From Lachnospiraceae bacterium UBA3845 (GTDB lineage Bacteria; Bacillota; Clostridia; Lachnospirales; Lachnospiraceae), in contig DGHP01000069.1 in the NCBI GenBank assembly GCA_002392705.1, positions 1 to 13,548 on the forward strand: a stretch of DNA of 13,548 nt, in the 5' to 3' direction. The notes under the pieces are model-generated. The model searched no databases and was not told the DNA's origin. It saw only the letters and a list, made by a program, of their open reading frames with translations. Of the stretch, positions 6,413 to 13,307 are shown piece after piece. Numbering within the stretch: the first letter of the stretch is position 1; each line of letters opens with the position of its first letter. Made by a program: the position numbers and the translations under genes.

Positions 6413-8985
6413 ATACTCTGAAAGCGGTATCCATTTCTCCGGCCTCTGCCATCACTGTTTTTATACCAGCCGGAAGAACTGCGGGAGACGTTCTCCCTGT
6501 ATTCGGAGCGAATGATCACAAAGCGCTCCGCAAGGAAACAGGATCCCCGGTCCTCGATGATAAACTGCGGATCCAGACGGACGGTGTAGCGGTAATAGGG
6601 CTCGTATCGGCAGTAGTCCGGGATCCGCTCTCTGTGCTTGTAGCAGAAGTAGTCGATGTATTCCGCTTCATTTCCAAAAGACTGGTCCAGGTGATGGGAA
6701 TAGAGCTTGCTGTAATCGCCTGAAGGAAAGCGGCCGGTATTGCGTTCGGTCTGCCCGGAAACCGACAGATAGATATAGGCGGCCGGCCAGCTGCTGATGT
6801 CGACCGGCCTGCGGATTTTCCTTATTTCCTGCTTTCCGCTTTCCGGATCAGTAACTTCCTCCTCGACAAGTTCATAGGCAGTCTCACTCTTCCTGTCATA
6901 GCGCAGTTCCCCTTCCGGGATGCTTTCCGCCATGATCTGTGCGATCTTTTTCGGAATCGGGGCTTTCAGGCAGTTGGACCAGGAAGCCAGATCGTCACGG
7001 CGGATCTTATAGAAGAAGGAAGCTGCCAGGTCCAGAAGACGGCAGAGCTTCTCGCAGCTCATCAGGTGAGGCCGGTAGCGCAGGATCGAGTCAATCAGGG
7101 ACTGGCTCGGAAGCAGGGACTTCCATTTTTCATCCGGATCCCTCCCGCGCCTGCCGGTGCCTGCTGAATCAGAGCAGTAGCAGGTCAGCAGCTGCCTGAG
7201 CAGTTCCAGCTGATCCTTATCCTTGAGGTCCAGCGGAAGGGAGGCAAGGCTGTATTCCTGCTCTTTGCCGATCCGGCTGAATTCATCCTCGATCAGGCGG
7301 CAGATGTATTCTTCCACAGAGGTATCGGCCTTGACGAAAGGCGCTCCGCATTCCGCCGCCGTCCAGGCTTTGTAGATCAGGCTGAGCGGGAGATCCGTCT
7401 GTACAAGGAAGGCCGGAAGCTCGAGCGGAGCTGTCTTCGAAGGCTGGTCTGCTTCCTCCAGTCTGGAGCGGATCTCCTCCCGGTCCCGGGCGTGGTAAGT
7501 ATTGACGTAGCCTGCCGGAAATCTGCCGTAGCGTCCGGCTCTGCCCGCGACCTGCTTGACTGTCTGGGAATCGAGGCGGATCTCTTTGCGGTTGATATGT
7601 TTGGTGATATCCCGGAAGATGATGCGCTCGATATTATAATTCTGTCCGATGGCGATCGCGTCAGTCGCTACAAGGCAGTCCGTCTCGCCCTCTTCAAATT
7701 TGCGTGCCTCCTCCATCTTGACTTCGTAAGGCAGTTTGCCGTAGACGATGGATGGGTGCATGCCCTGCTCTTCGAGCCAGGACGCCATCTGGTAAGCGCC
7801 GATCCGCGAAAATACGATATAGGCGTCATAGCGGCGCGGTCCCTCGTAGGGCGTATCTTCAAATATCAGCGGATTCGTACGGTTATGCCAGACGACTTCG
7901 AAGGAGTCCCCGCACAGGCTGATCAGCTTCTTTGTTATATCCAGGCCGCTCGCGGCGCAGCAGACATAGACTGTGTCGGCGGCGACTCCGAGAATGGCGT
8001 TGGTATAAAGGGATCCGTCTTCCCCTGAGATCAGCTGGCATTCATCGATCACGGCCGCCGCGTAATGCCTTGAGTAGTCGAGCATTCCGATGGTCTCGGA
8101 GATATGCTTTGCTTCGGGATTGATCTCTTTTTCCTCACCTGTGGCAAAGGAGCAGGGGACGTTATATTTCTCAATCACCGCCCTGCCTTCATAGGCCAGC
8201 ATGCGGAGGGGGCAGAGGTAAACCCCGGAGGGGGCCTGCGAGAGCATTCTCATGGCGTCATATGTTTTTCCGGTGTTCGTTCCGCCGACATGAATCACAA
8301 AATGGCGTTTGATTTTCCTGGCCTCCTGGAAGAGATCCGGAATATGATCCGGTGTCGAAAGGCCTATGGAATCGTACAGGTCCAGCATCTCAAGGACCGG
8401 CAGCAGCTGAAAGCGCGCGGCGGCTGCCCGAAGGAGCTTTGTCCGCCTTCCGATTGTGAGCGCCAGAAACTGGAACACGGCGGTTCTCCCAAGGGAGCGT
8501 TCATCCGAGAGCTGGCCCGCCACGTTCCAGGAACGGAAATCAGAGGCTGAAGACCTTCTGCGGCTGTGCCGGTCTGAAGGCAGGCCTCTGTCCATTTCCT
8601 CTCTGTGGGCGGAAAGAAGGGCCGCCTGGGCGATCTTTTCCGAGGAGGCCAGAAGGGAGCGGTTTACATGGGCTTTCAGGTAATGAAAGAGCGCTTCCGA
8701 ATTCCTGCCGGAACGGATTTTGATGCTGAACAGACCGTTCAGAAGCTCATCCTCCTGCAGCTGAAAGGCAAAGAGCCTGCGGGCTTCTTCGTCATCAGAG
8801 AGGCGGGAGAGCGCGGCGGTTTCGCTGCCCTGAGGGGATTTCATGCGGATATCTTCACTGTAGCTGATCCGCTCGGTCATTCTCTGTTCCAGACGCAGGC
8901 TCTCCTCCTGCAGTTTTTCTTTTATGGAAGAAGGGAAGAGACTGAGAATCTCTTCCGCTTTTATCGTGATGGTATATTCTCTCAT
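6400..8985 (-). CDS. SUV3-type superfamily 2 RNA helicase
   Basis: Predicted ATP-dependent RNA helicase of 861 residues resembling the SUV3 (mitochondrial degradosome) group. An N-terminal region of about 225 residues has no recognised motif. Then come FVIHVGGTNTGKT (Walker A, about 229-241), VIDECQLI (motif II, about 312-319; DECQ in place of DEAD), CCAASGLD (about 342-349), VATDAIAIGQN (about 439-449) and QVAGRAGRYG (motif VI, about 478-487). A long C-terminal region of over 350 residues follows. The start at 8985 has GGAG 6 bases upstream. An in-frame ATG at 9021 is rejected as start because it overlaps the -10 box at 9020-9025 and has no binding site. No nuclease partner gene is adjacent. 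Family call is good; the partner and RNA targets are unknown. Confidence 0.85.
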   Translation of the reverse strand: MREYTITIKAEEILSLFPSSIKEKLQEESLRLEQRMTERISYSEDIRMKSPQGSETAALSRLSDDEEARRLFAFQLQEDELLNGLFSIKIRSGRNSEALFHYLKAHVNRSLLASSEKIAQAALLSAHREEMDRGLPSDRHSRRRSSASDFRSWNVAGQLSDERSLGRTAVFQFLALTIGRRTKLLRAAAARFQLLPVLEMLDLYDSIGLSTPDHIPDLFQEARKIKRHFVIHVGGTNTGKTYDAMRMLSQAPSGVYLCPLRMLAYEGRAVIEKYNVPCSFATGEEKEINPEAKHISETIGMLDYSRHYAAAVIDECQLISGEDGSLYTNAILGVAADTVYVCCAASGLDITKKLISLCGDSFEVVWHNRTNPLIFEDTPYEGPRRYDAYIVFSRIGAYQMASWLEEQGMHPSIVYGKLPYEVKMEEARKFEEGETDCLVATDAIAIGQNYNIERIIFRDITKHINRKEIRLDSQTVKQVAGRAGRYGRFPAGYVNTYHARDREEIRSRLEEADQPSKTAPLELPAFLVQTDLPLSLIYKAWTAAECGAPFVKADTSVEEYICRLIEDEFSRIGKEQEYSLASLPLDLKDKDQLELLRQLLTCYCSDSAGTGRRGRDPDEKWKSLLPSQSLIDSILRYRPHLMSCEKLCRLLDLAASFFYKIRRDDLASWSNCLKAPIPKKIAQIMAESIPEGELRYDRKSETAYELVEEEVTDPESGKQEIRKIRRPVDISSWPAAYIYLSVSGQTERNTGRFPSGDYSKLYSHHLDQSFGNEAEYIDYFCYKHRERIPDYCRYEPYYRYTVRLDPQFIIEDRGSCFLAERFVIIRSEYRENVSRSSSGWYKNSDGRGRRNGYRFQSIKSV

Positions 8986-9019
8986 GAATGTCTCCGGTGC
9001 ATGTAGTTCGTACCGAAAC

Positions 9020-9048
9020 ATAATAGACTAATTTGCGGAATGTGGCAA
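9020..9048 (-). promoter_or_regulatory. Sigma-A promoter for the helicase gene
   Basis: On the minus strand TTGCCA (9048-9043) and TATTAT (9025-9020) are spaced by 17 bases, each one mismatch from consensus. Transcription would start near 9013, giving a leader of about 28 bases before the ATG at 8985. This placement decides the helicase start codon. Confidence 0.75.
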
Positions 9049-9050
9049 GA

Positions 9051-9091
9051 GCGGACGGGGCGGAAGGACGGCAGGCGGACGGAGCGGAAGG
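9051..9091. repeat. 17-bp GC-rich direct repeat between divergent promoters
   Basis: GCGGACGGGGCGGAAGG at 9051-9067 recurs at 9075-9091 with one mismatch, a period of 24 bases. It sits exactly between the minus-strand helicase promoter and the plus-strand promoter at 9096-9125, so it could be a binding site pair or simple slippage-derived sequence. Confidence 0.6.
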
Positions 9092-9095
9092 GGTG

Positions 9096-9125
9096 TTGAC
9101 CGGGGCGGCTGTATAGTTGTATAAA
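9096..9125 (+). promoter_or_regulatory. Sigma-A promoter for the small basic peptide and udk
   Basis: TTGACC (9096-9101) and TATAAA (9120-9125) are 18 bases apart. Transcription would begin near 9132, about 30 bases before the ATG at 9164. Confidence 0.7.
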
Positions 9126-9163
9126 TGGATGTGTGATATTTTTATTTCTCGGAGGTTAAGAAA

Positions 9164-9271
9164 ATGAGTAAGATGGGACGTAAGAACAAGGACAGCAAGG
9201 AAGCCAATATCAAGAAGATGAGACAGCAGCTTGCCGCCCTGGAACGGAAGAACGCGAAGAAAAAGAAATGA
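9164..9271 (+). CDS. 35-residue lysine-rich basic protein
   Basis: A short gene with its own promoter (9096-9125) and a strong GGAGG (9151-9155) 8 bases before the ATG. The product starts MSKMGRKNKDSKEAN and ends KNAKKKK; about a third of its residues are Lys or Arg, with one short likely amphipathic helix (NIKKMRQQLAALERKN). There is no signal peptide or membrane segment, so it probably stays in the cytosol, where such basic peptides often bind nucleic acid or ribosomes. It ends 40 bases before udk and is probably cotranscribed with it. I do not recognise a named family. The combination of promoter, binding site and clean frame makes a real gene likely despite the length. Confidence 0.7.
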   Translation: MSKMGRKNKDSKEANIKKMRQQLAALERKNAKKKK

Positions 9272-9311
9272 TTCTGAGAGATTGAGACAGACAGGGAGCG
9301 GGGGTGTCAGG

Positions 9312-9941
9312 ATGAGCGATATCATGGTAATCGGTATAGCGGGCGGAACCGGGAGCGGAAAGACGACCATCACGAGAAGACTGGCGGAGCGTTTCGGGGA
9401 TGATGTGACGGTCATCTATCATGACAATTACTATAAGCCTTACAGGGAATACAGCTTCGAGGAGCGCGTCATGCTGAACTATGACCATCCCGACGCGTTT
9501 GACACGGATCTGATGGAAGAGAACCTGAAGTCCCTGAAGGAAGGGAAGACCATCCAGAGCCCGGAATATGATTACGCCGCTTACGACCGGAAGGAGACAA
9601 CGATTCCGATCCGGCCGACGAAGGTGATTGTCGTGGAAGGAATCCTGATCTTCCATGAAAAACGCCTCAGGGACCTGATGGACATCAAGATCTATGTGGA
9701 CGCGGACGCGGACGTGCGGATCCTGAGAAGGATCCTCCGGGACGTGAAGGAGAGAGGGCGTTCCCTGGACAGTGTGATCGGACAGTATCTTACTACGGTA
9801 AAGCCCATGCATGAAGCCTTTGTGGAACCGTCCAAACGGTATGCGGACATCATCATACCGGAGGGCGGACAGAATCAGGTAGCCCTGGATATGCTGATGA
9901 ACCGGGTGCGATATCATCTCGAAAAAAACAGCCATGCATGA
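9312..9941 (+). CDS. udk: Uridine kinase
   Basis: Cytosolic pyrimidine salvage kinase; it phosphorylates uridine (and usually cytidine) to the monophosphate with ATP or GTP. The 209-residue product has normal length. Landmarks are the P-loop GIAGGTGSGKTT (8-19), IYHDNYYKP (about 36-44), NYDHPDAFD (about 57-65), the lid-region RILRRILRDVKERGRS, and IIVPEGG-like IIIPEGG near the C-terminus. Start at 9312 is chosen because it gives the family N-terminus; earlier in-frame codons from 9231 encode unrelated sequence overlapping the small peptide gene. GGGGG (9300-9304) lies 7 bases upstream. The last codons and TGA stop (9939-9941) fall inside a terminator hairpin shared with the convergent gene. 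Very secure. Confidence 0.95.
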   Translation: MSDIMVIGIAGGTGSGKTTITRRLAERFGDDVTVIYHDNYYKPYREYSFEERVMLNYDHPDAFDTDLMEENLKSLKEGKTIQSPEYDYAAYDRKETTIPIRPTKVIVVEGILIFHEKRLRDLMDIKIYVDADADVRILRRILRDVKERGRSLDSVIGQYLTTVKPMHEAFVEPSKRYADIIIPEGGQNQVALDMLMNRVRYHLEKNSHA

Positions 9942-9958
9942 ATCGCTTCATGCATGGC
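9923..9958 (-). terminator. Terminator hairpin copy 2 (minus strand), overlapping the udk stop
   Basis: A perfect 12-bp stem, GCCATGCATGAA (9931-9942) with TTCATGCATGGC (9947-9958), loop TCGC, followed on the minus strand by seven T (complement of 9923-9929). It is a clean intrinsic terminator for the minus-strand lysozyme-like gene; on the plus strand there is no T-tract. Near-identical to the copy at 10003-10040. Confidence 0.85.
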
Positions 9959-10002
9959 CGTAATTCAGATTCAGTTGTAAAAACAGTCACAGCAGCGGAA
10001 GT

Positions 10003-10040
10003 AAAAAACAGCCATGCATGAGTCGCTTCATGCATGGCTG
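10003..10040 (-). terminator. Terminator hairpin copy 1 (minus strand)
   Basis: A 13-bp stem, CAGCCATGCATGA (10009-10021) with TCATGCATGGCTG (10028-10040), followed on the minus strand by TTTTTT (complement of 10003-10008). It lies 13 bases after the stop of the lysozyme-like gene and repeats the hairpin at 9923-9958 about 80 bases away with only a few differences. Confidence 0.88.
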
Positions 10041-10052
10041 TAATCGTGATTG

Positions 10053-10769
10053 TTATTCAGCCTTATAAGTCCGGTAGGTCGGCCAGAACTGTGTCACAGC
10101 CATCTCACCGCGGGTACGGCCTCTCTGCTGCTTGTGATCCGGCATCTCAAAGAGTACGCACCAGTAATATGCAGCCTTGTAAGCGCCTGCAGTGTTGTTG
10201 GAGACGCTCTGGAGGGCCTTCAGGGTTTTGGTATAACCGGTCAGCAGTTCCATCTTCAGATAGCGGAGCTGTCCGTCCAGGGTCTTCCAGGAATCCGGGC
10301 AGTACTTTTTGAGAGCGGTCCAGCGGCCGTTATGCCACTGGCAGATCCCGTAGGATGTTCCGTTGTCGCCCAGCGCGTCGGTGCGGAAAGAGGATTCCGC
10401 CTTGATGTTCGCCAGAACGCCGGTCGCAGCAGCGTTGTTGAGCCCGAGCTCTTTCACCATGAATTCAAAGATCTTCTTCTCGTTGAGTTTCTGAAGAACG
10501 TTTCCCGATGAAGAAGAGGAAGAGGAGGAACTGCCGGCAGCATTGACCGCTTCGGCTTCCAGTGAATTTTCCTCATCCTTTGTAAGTCCGGTCGTCTCAT
10601 TGCGGCTCTGAATCGCTGAAGCGTCATAATCAGCAGGTTCATCCTCGTCATAACCGCTCTCCGAGGAAGTGGAGACCTGGATCGGAGCTGCAAAAACAGG
10701 AACGGCGAAGCATCCCTGCGTAAGAAGCGTACATGCGAGAATCATAGATAAAACATTTTTTCTTTTCAA
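10053..10769 (-). CDS. Secreted lysozyme-like protein with a phage-tail-lysozyme domain
   Basis: Predicted secreted peptidoglycan hydrolase of 238 residues. A signal peptide covers about 1-27 (KRK, hydrophobic core, VFA-A cleavage), followed by an acidic linker, a run of nine serines (80-88) and the catalytic domain at about 96-238. Domain landmarks are IFEFMVKELGLNNAAATGVLANI (start about 100), KAESSF (123-128, E125 likely catalytic), GTSYGICQW (137-145), LDGQLRYL (164-171) and YYWCVLFEMP (201-210). The start is TTG at 10769, with GGAG 7 bases upstream; the first internal ATG would remove the signal peptide's basic end. Such domains occur in phage tails and in cellular secreted enzymes; there are no phage genes here. 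It is divergent from the Fn3 gene and ends at two tandem terminators. Confidence 0.85.
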   Translation of the reverse strand: MKRKNVLSMILACTLLTQGCFAVPVFAAPIQVSTSSESGYDEDEPADYDASAIQSRNETTGLTKDEENSLEAEAVNAAGSSSSSSSSSGNVLQKLNEKKIFEFMVKELGLNNAAATGVLANIKAESSFRTDALGDNGTSYGICQWHNGRWTALKKYCPDSWKTLDGQLRYLKMELLTGYTKTLKALQSVSNNTAGAYKAAYYWCVLFEMPDHKQQRGRTRGEMAVTQFWPTYRTYKAE

Positions 10770-10877
10770 AATTCTACTCCTTTGCGTTGCATTTCTGCCA
10801 AGGCGGATGACTATCCGACCTGTAAAATCTTCTTTACAGAGATATTACAAAACTATTAAATACCTCTCATGGACCCT

Positions 10878-10906
10878 ATCATACACTATCTTCCAAAAAG
10901 AATCAA
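10878..10906 (-). promoter_or_regulatory. Sigma-A promoter and leader of the lysozyme-like gene
   Basis: On the minus strand TTGATT (10906-10901) and TATGAT (10883-10878) are 17 bases apart. The implied leader of about 100 bases contains two hairpins: CTGTAAA/TTTACAG and CGGAT/ATCCG. I do not recognise a known riboswitch in it. Confidence 0.75.
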
Positions 10907-10953
10907 TACTCTTTTTTTAACAGCCGTTTTCGGTAAAAATCCCGGAGAAGATA

Positions 10954-10980
10954 TTGAATTCAGATCATTTTTCGTATAAT
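10954..10980 (+). promoter_or_regulatory. Probable promoter for the structured leader and Fn3 gene
   Basis: A perfect TATAAT at 10975-10980 with TTGAAT at 10954-10959 (15-base spacing, short) or TATTGA at 10952-10957 (17-base spacing). Transcription would start near 10987, about 295 bases before the start codon. Confidence 0.6.
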
Positions 10981-10986
10981 ATAGGG

Positions 10987-11282
10987 ATAGTCTTGCTTCG
11001 TCGGAGAAACTGCGGCGCGAACCGCTGCCAGCGGTGTTTCTTCGGGCGTCTGCCTATACTGCAGCATGCCCCGTATGCGCACAGCATATGGCAGGCCGGC
11101 ATGAGCGGCGGCGTGTCCCGTATGTTAAGGGCGTACGGATTTGTGACATGGCCGGCATCCTGCGGTATTGGATTATCTGTATGTTAAGGGCATACAGGCG
11201 GCGGAGGAAGCAGACAGGGGACGGCAGCAGGCCGGGGAGTGTGTGCCCTGGCTGTGTATAATTAATAAGGAGGGACCAGTCT
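10987..11282 (+). ncRNA. Long structured leader RNA with three related hairpins
   Basis: The gap between promoter and Fn3 gene holds no convincing gene. A 9-bp helix (11002-11010 with 11036-11044) stacks on a perfect 6-bp hairpin (ACCGCT 11021-11026 with AGCGGT 11030-11035), with a 10-base bulge. Three 7-bp hairpins with 7-base loops follow: 11071-11091 (loop CGCACAG), 11118-11138 (loop TTAAGGG) and 11177-11197 (loop TTAAGGG). Between the last two, a C-G pair becomes T-A and a T-G becomes T-A, so pairing is kept while sequence changes. GGCCGGCAT-NNN-GCGG-like sequence follows the second hairpin and a close match follows the first. AAGGAGGG (11267-11274) is the ribosome binding site. No known riboswitch is recognised; cis-regulatory role is inferred. 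Confidence 0.55.
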
Positions 11283-12218
11283 ATGAAACGGGACAAATCT
11301 GTATCTCTGCATCTTTTATTTCTCCTGGCCGTTTTTCTGACGGCGGTATTTACCTTTATTCTTCCTGCAGGCATCGCAAAGGCGGCTGTGACAGGAGCCC
11401 CCACAATCTCGGCGACCGTGAGCGGAAATACGGTTTCCGTTACCGCGACTGCTGTCAGCGGCGCGAACAAGTATCGCTATCAGATCTCACAGGATCCGGA
11501 TTTTTTCATTATTCAGGAAACAAAGAATAAAAACAAACTGAATATCAAGTTCACTGATCTGGACTATTCCACGGTTTATTATGTAAGAGTCAGGGGCTTT
11601 TATAAAGCGGACGGCGGAAAAGAGTTCGGCCCCTGGAGTTCGATCGCTACGGTGACGACCGGTGCGAAGACGGCGGCAGCTCCGGCGGCTCCGACTGTTA
11701 AAGTTAAGAATTATATTATGAAGACGGATATTCTCAGCCTGTTGGGAATGACCACGGAGCAGGTCAAGAACAAATATCTCGCGACGACAACCATGAAGGT
11801 GGGATCCGTGAGCGGCCTGAACACAATCGAACTTGGGAACCCAAAGGTAGAGATGTATTTTAACAACAAAGGCTGCTTCTTCCTTTCCACAACTCTTTCC
11901 ACACTGATTGAGAAAACCGTTCCGCAGCTCACGTCCTCCAAGCTTGTGGATGACCTGGGCATCAATGGCGGTTATATCGGAGAGTGCCAGGAGCTGAAGG
12001 AAGCAGATCCGAAAAAGTCGGTCCTGGAGATCTCCTATACGAGAAATTACGGCACAGTCAACGGCACCCTCTATATCTATGGCGTTGCAAAGGATGCCAA
12101 CGGGAATATCCTCTACGACGGGAACTCCGCGGTTCAGCTCACAGAGGGCATCACGAATTTCTCGACCGTGACAAAGGGGTATTCGGGTATGCTGACAGGC
12201 TTTATGCCGGCAGGCTGA
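11283..12218 (+). CDS. Secreted protein with one fibronectin type III domain and an unknown C-terminal domain
   Basis: Predicted exported protein of 311 residues. The signal peptide covers about 1-34 (KRDK, hydrophobic core, AKA-A cleavage). A fibronectin type III domain spans about 37-127, with YRYQISQDPDF (64-74), the STVYYVRVRGF strand (96-106) and FGPWSSIATVTT (115-126). An Ala/Pro/Thr linker (127-139) leads to a C-terminal domain (about 140-311) that I do not recognise; it begins with a helix-like ILSLLGMTTEQVKNKY and is otherwise strand-rich, with only two Cys (C198 and C235). There is no LPXTG sorting signal, surface-layer repeat or enzyme motif. AAGGAGGG is 8 bases upstream of the ATG. 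The long structured leader suggests post-transcriptional control. A surface or adhesion role is a guess from the Fn3 fold. Confidence 0.8.
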   Translation: MKRDKSVSLHLLFLLAVFLTAVFTFILPAGIAKAAVTGAPTISATVSGNTVSVTATAVSGANKYRYQISQDPDFFIIQETKNKNKLNIKFTDLDYSTVYYVRVRGFYKADGGKEFGPWSSIATVTTGAKTAAAPAAPTVKVKNYIMKTDILSLLGMTTEQVKNKYLATTTMKVGSVSGLNTIELGNPKVEMYFNNKGCFFLSTTLSTLIEKTVPQLTSSKLVDDLGINGGYIGECQELKEADPKKSVLEISYTRNYGTVNGTLYIYGVAKDANGNILYDGNSAVQLTEGITNFSTVTKGYSGMLTGFMPAG

Positions 12219-12228
12219 TCATGAAGCC

Positions 12229-12351
12229 GGAGTTTCTTCTGATCCTGAACGGAAGCCTGTTCAGAGGCTGCAGGTTTTTCTGCCATGAACGTAAGCCTGT
12301 TCAGGGGACGGAATTTCTTCTGACCTTGAACGGAAGTCCGTTCAGAGACCG
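12229..12351. repeat. Three hairpin repeats between the Fn3 and aquaporin genes
   Basis: A 42-base unit at 12229-12270 recurs at 12310-12351 with seven differences, all transitions. Each contains a hairpin, TGAACGG-AAG(C/T)-CC/CT-GTTCA (12246-12263 and 12327-12344); a third, shorter copy of the hairpin alone lies at 12286-12303. In the second unit two bases of the pairing strand shift and the stem becomes perfect. There is only a TTTTT run at 12274-12278, ten bases after the first hairpin, so it is at best a weak terminator. Confidence 0.65.
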
Positions 12352-12479
12352 GGATATAAGTGTATAAATGTTTCTTCATGGGTTTCCGGCAGGATCCCGT
12401 TTATGAGGAACAGCTGCGGATTCTGTCAGAGAAGGCCGCGGCGGGAGAGTGTATTACTGAACTGAGAGGAGGAAATGTT

Positions 12480-13184
12480 ATGGAAGGTATCAGGAAGATG
12501 GTTGCGGAATTTATCGGGACATTTGTTCTGGTCTTCGCAGCCTGCGGGGTTGCGGCTGTTACAGGCTGCAGCGCGGAAGCGAATGCGGCTTATGTTCTTA
12601 CGGCGCTGGCCTTCGGCCTTGTAATCGTCGCGATGGCATATTCCATCGGCAATGTGTCCGGCTGTCATATCAATCCTGCGGTATCGATCGGCGTTCTGCT
12701 TTCCGGCGGGATGAGCTTCACGGATTTTATCGGCTATCTGGCGGCACAGTTTCTTGGCGGAATCGCCGGTGCGGCTGTTCTGCGCAGTATCATCGGAACA
12801 GAACTCGGCCTTGGATGCAATGGCCTGTATAACGGAGATCCCGGTAAGTCCTTTGCAATCGAAGTGATCCTGACCTGCATTTTCGTTCTTGCAGTTCTTG
12901 GAGCGACGAGCAAGATTGCCAACAGCCAGGTGGCGGGACTGGTGATCGGCGGAGCACTTACTCTGGTTCATCTGATCGGAATCTATTTCACGGGAACATC
13001 CGTCAATCCGGCGCGTTCCCTCGGCCCTGCGATCATGATGGGCGGAGAGGCGCTGGACTCTATCTGGGTATTCATCGTCGCACCGATGATCGGCGGCATA
13101 CTGGCAGCCCTGATCTGGAGCTATCTCTGGGCAGGCCAGAAGAAGACGGCTGAGGAAGCAGCAGCGGAGAGCGCGAATGACTGA
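12480..13184 (+). CDS. aqpZ: Aquaporin, AqpZ-like
   Basis: Inner-membrane water channel of 234 residues with six helices and two half-helices. The first NPA motif is at 65-67 (CHINPAVSIG) and the second at 176-178 (TSVNPARSLG). The selectivity-filter residues known from AqpZ are all in place: F45, H164, T173 and R179, which argues for water rather than glycerol. The C-terminus is short, Lys/Ala/Glu-rich and cytosolic. AGGAGG at 12467-12472 lies 7 bases before the ATG at 12480; the in-frame ATG at 12360 is rejected because it adds 40 hydrophilic residues unlike the family and has no binding site. A strong terminator follows at 13274. Family secure; substrate inferred from the filter. Confidence 0.93.
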   Translation: MEGIRKMVAEFIGTFVLVFAACGVAAVTGCSAEANAAYVLTALAFGLVIVAMAYSIGNVSGCHINPAVSIGVLLSGGMSFTDFIGYLAAQFLGGIAGAAVLRSIIGTELGLGCNGLYNGDPGKSFAIEVILTCIFVLAVLGATSKIANSQVAGLVIGGALTLVHLIGIYFTGTSVNPARSLGPAIMMGGEALDSIWVFIVAPMIGGILAALIWSYLWAGQKKTAEEAAAESAND

Positions 13185-13273
13185 TCCGCAGAAAAACAAC
13201 TAAAACAGCCGGCTTTAATACGGGCAGCAGTCAGCAGTCGGTCTGCAGCTGAAGCATAATAAAAAAATAAAGG

Positions 13274-13307
13274 AGCAGGGTTCCGGGATGGGATCCTGCT
13301 TTTTTTT
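13274..13307 (+). terminator. Intrinsic terminator of the aquaporin gene
   Basis: An 11-bp stem with two wobble pairs, AGCAGGGTTCC (13274-13284) with GGGATCCTGCT (13290-13300), loop GGGAT, followed by eight T (13300-13307). An A-rich stretch (13260-13271) precedes it, so it may also act weakly on the minus strand. Confidence 0.92.

Noticed and set aside
8986-9021. Upstream ATG start adding 12 residues to the helicase
   Set aside because: The ATG overlaps the -10 box of the best promoter and lacks a ribosome binding site, while the ATG at 8985 has GGAG at 6 bases.
11257-11262. TATAAT just before the Fn3 gene as its promoter
   Set aside because: It is only 21 bases from the start codon with no -35 partner, so a transcript from it would begin within the ribosome binding site.
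12360-12479. N-terminal extension of the aquaporin from an earlier ATG
   Set aside because: The 40 extra residues are hydrophilic, unlike the family, and the ATG at 12480 has AGGAGG at ideal spacing.
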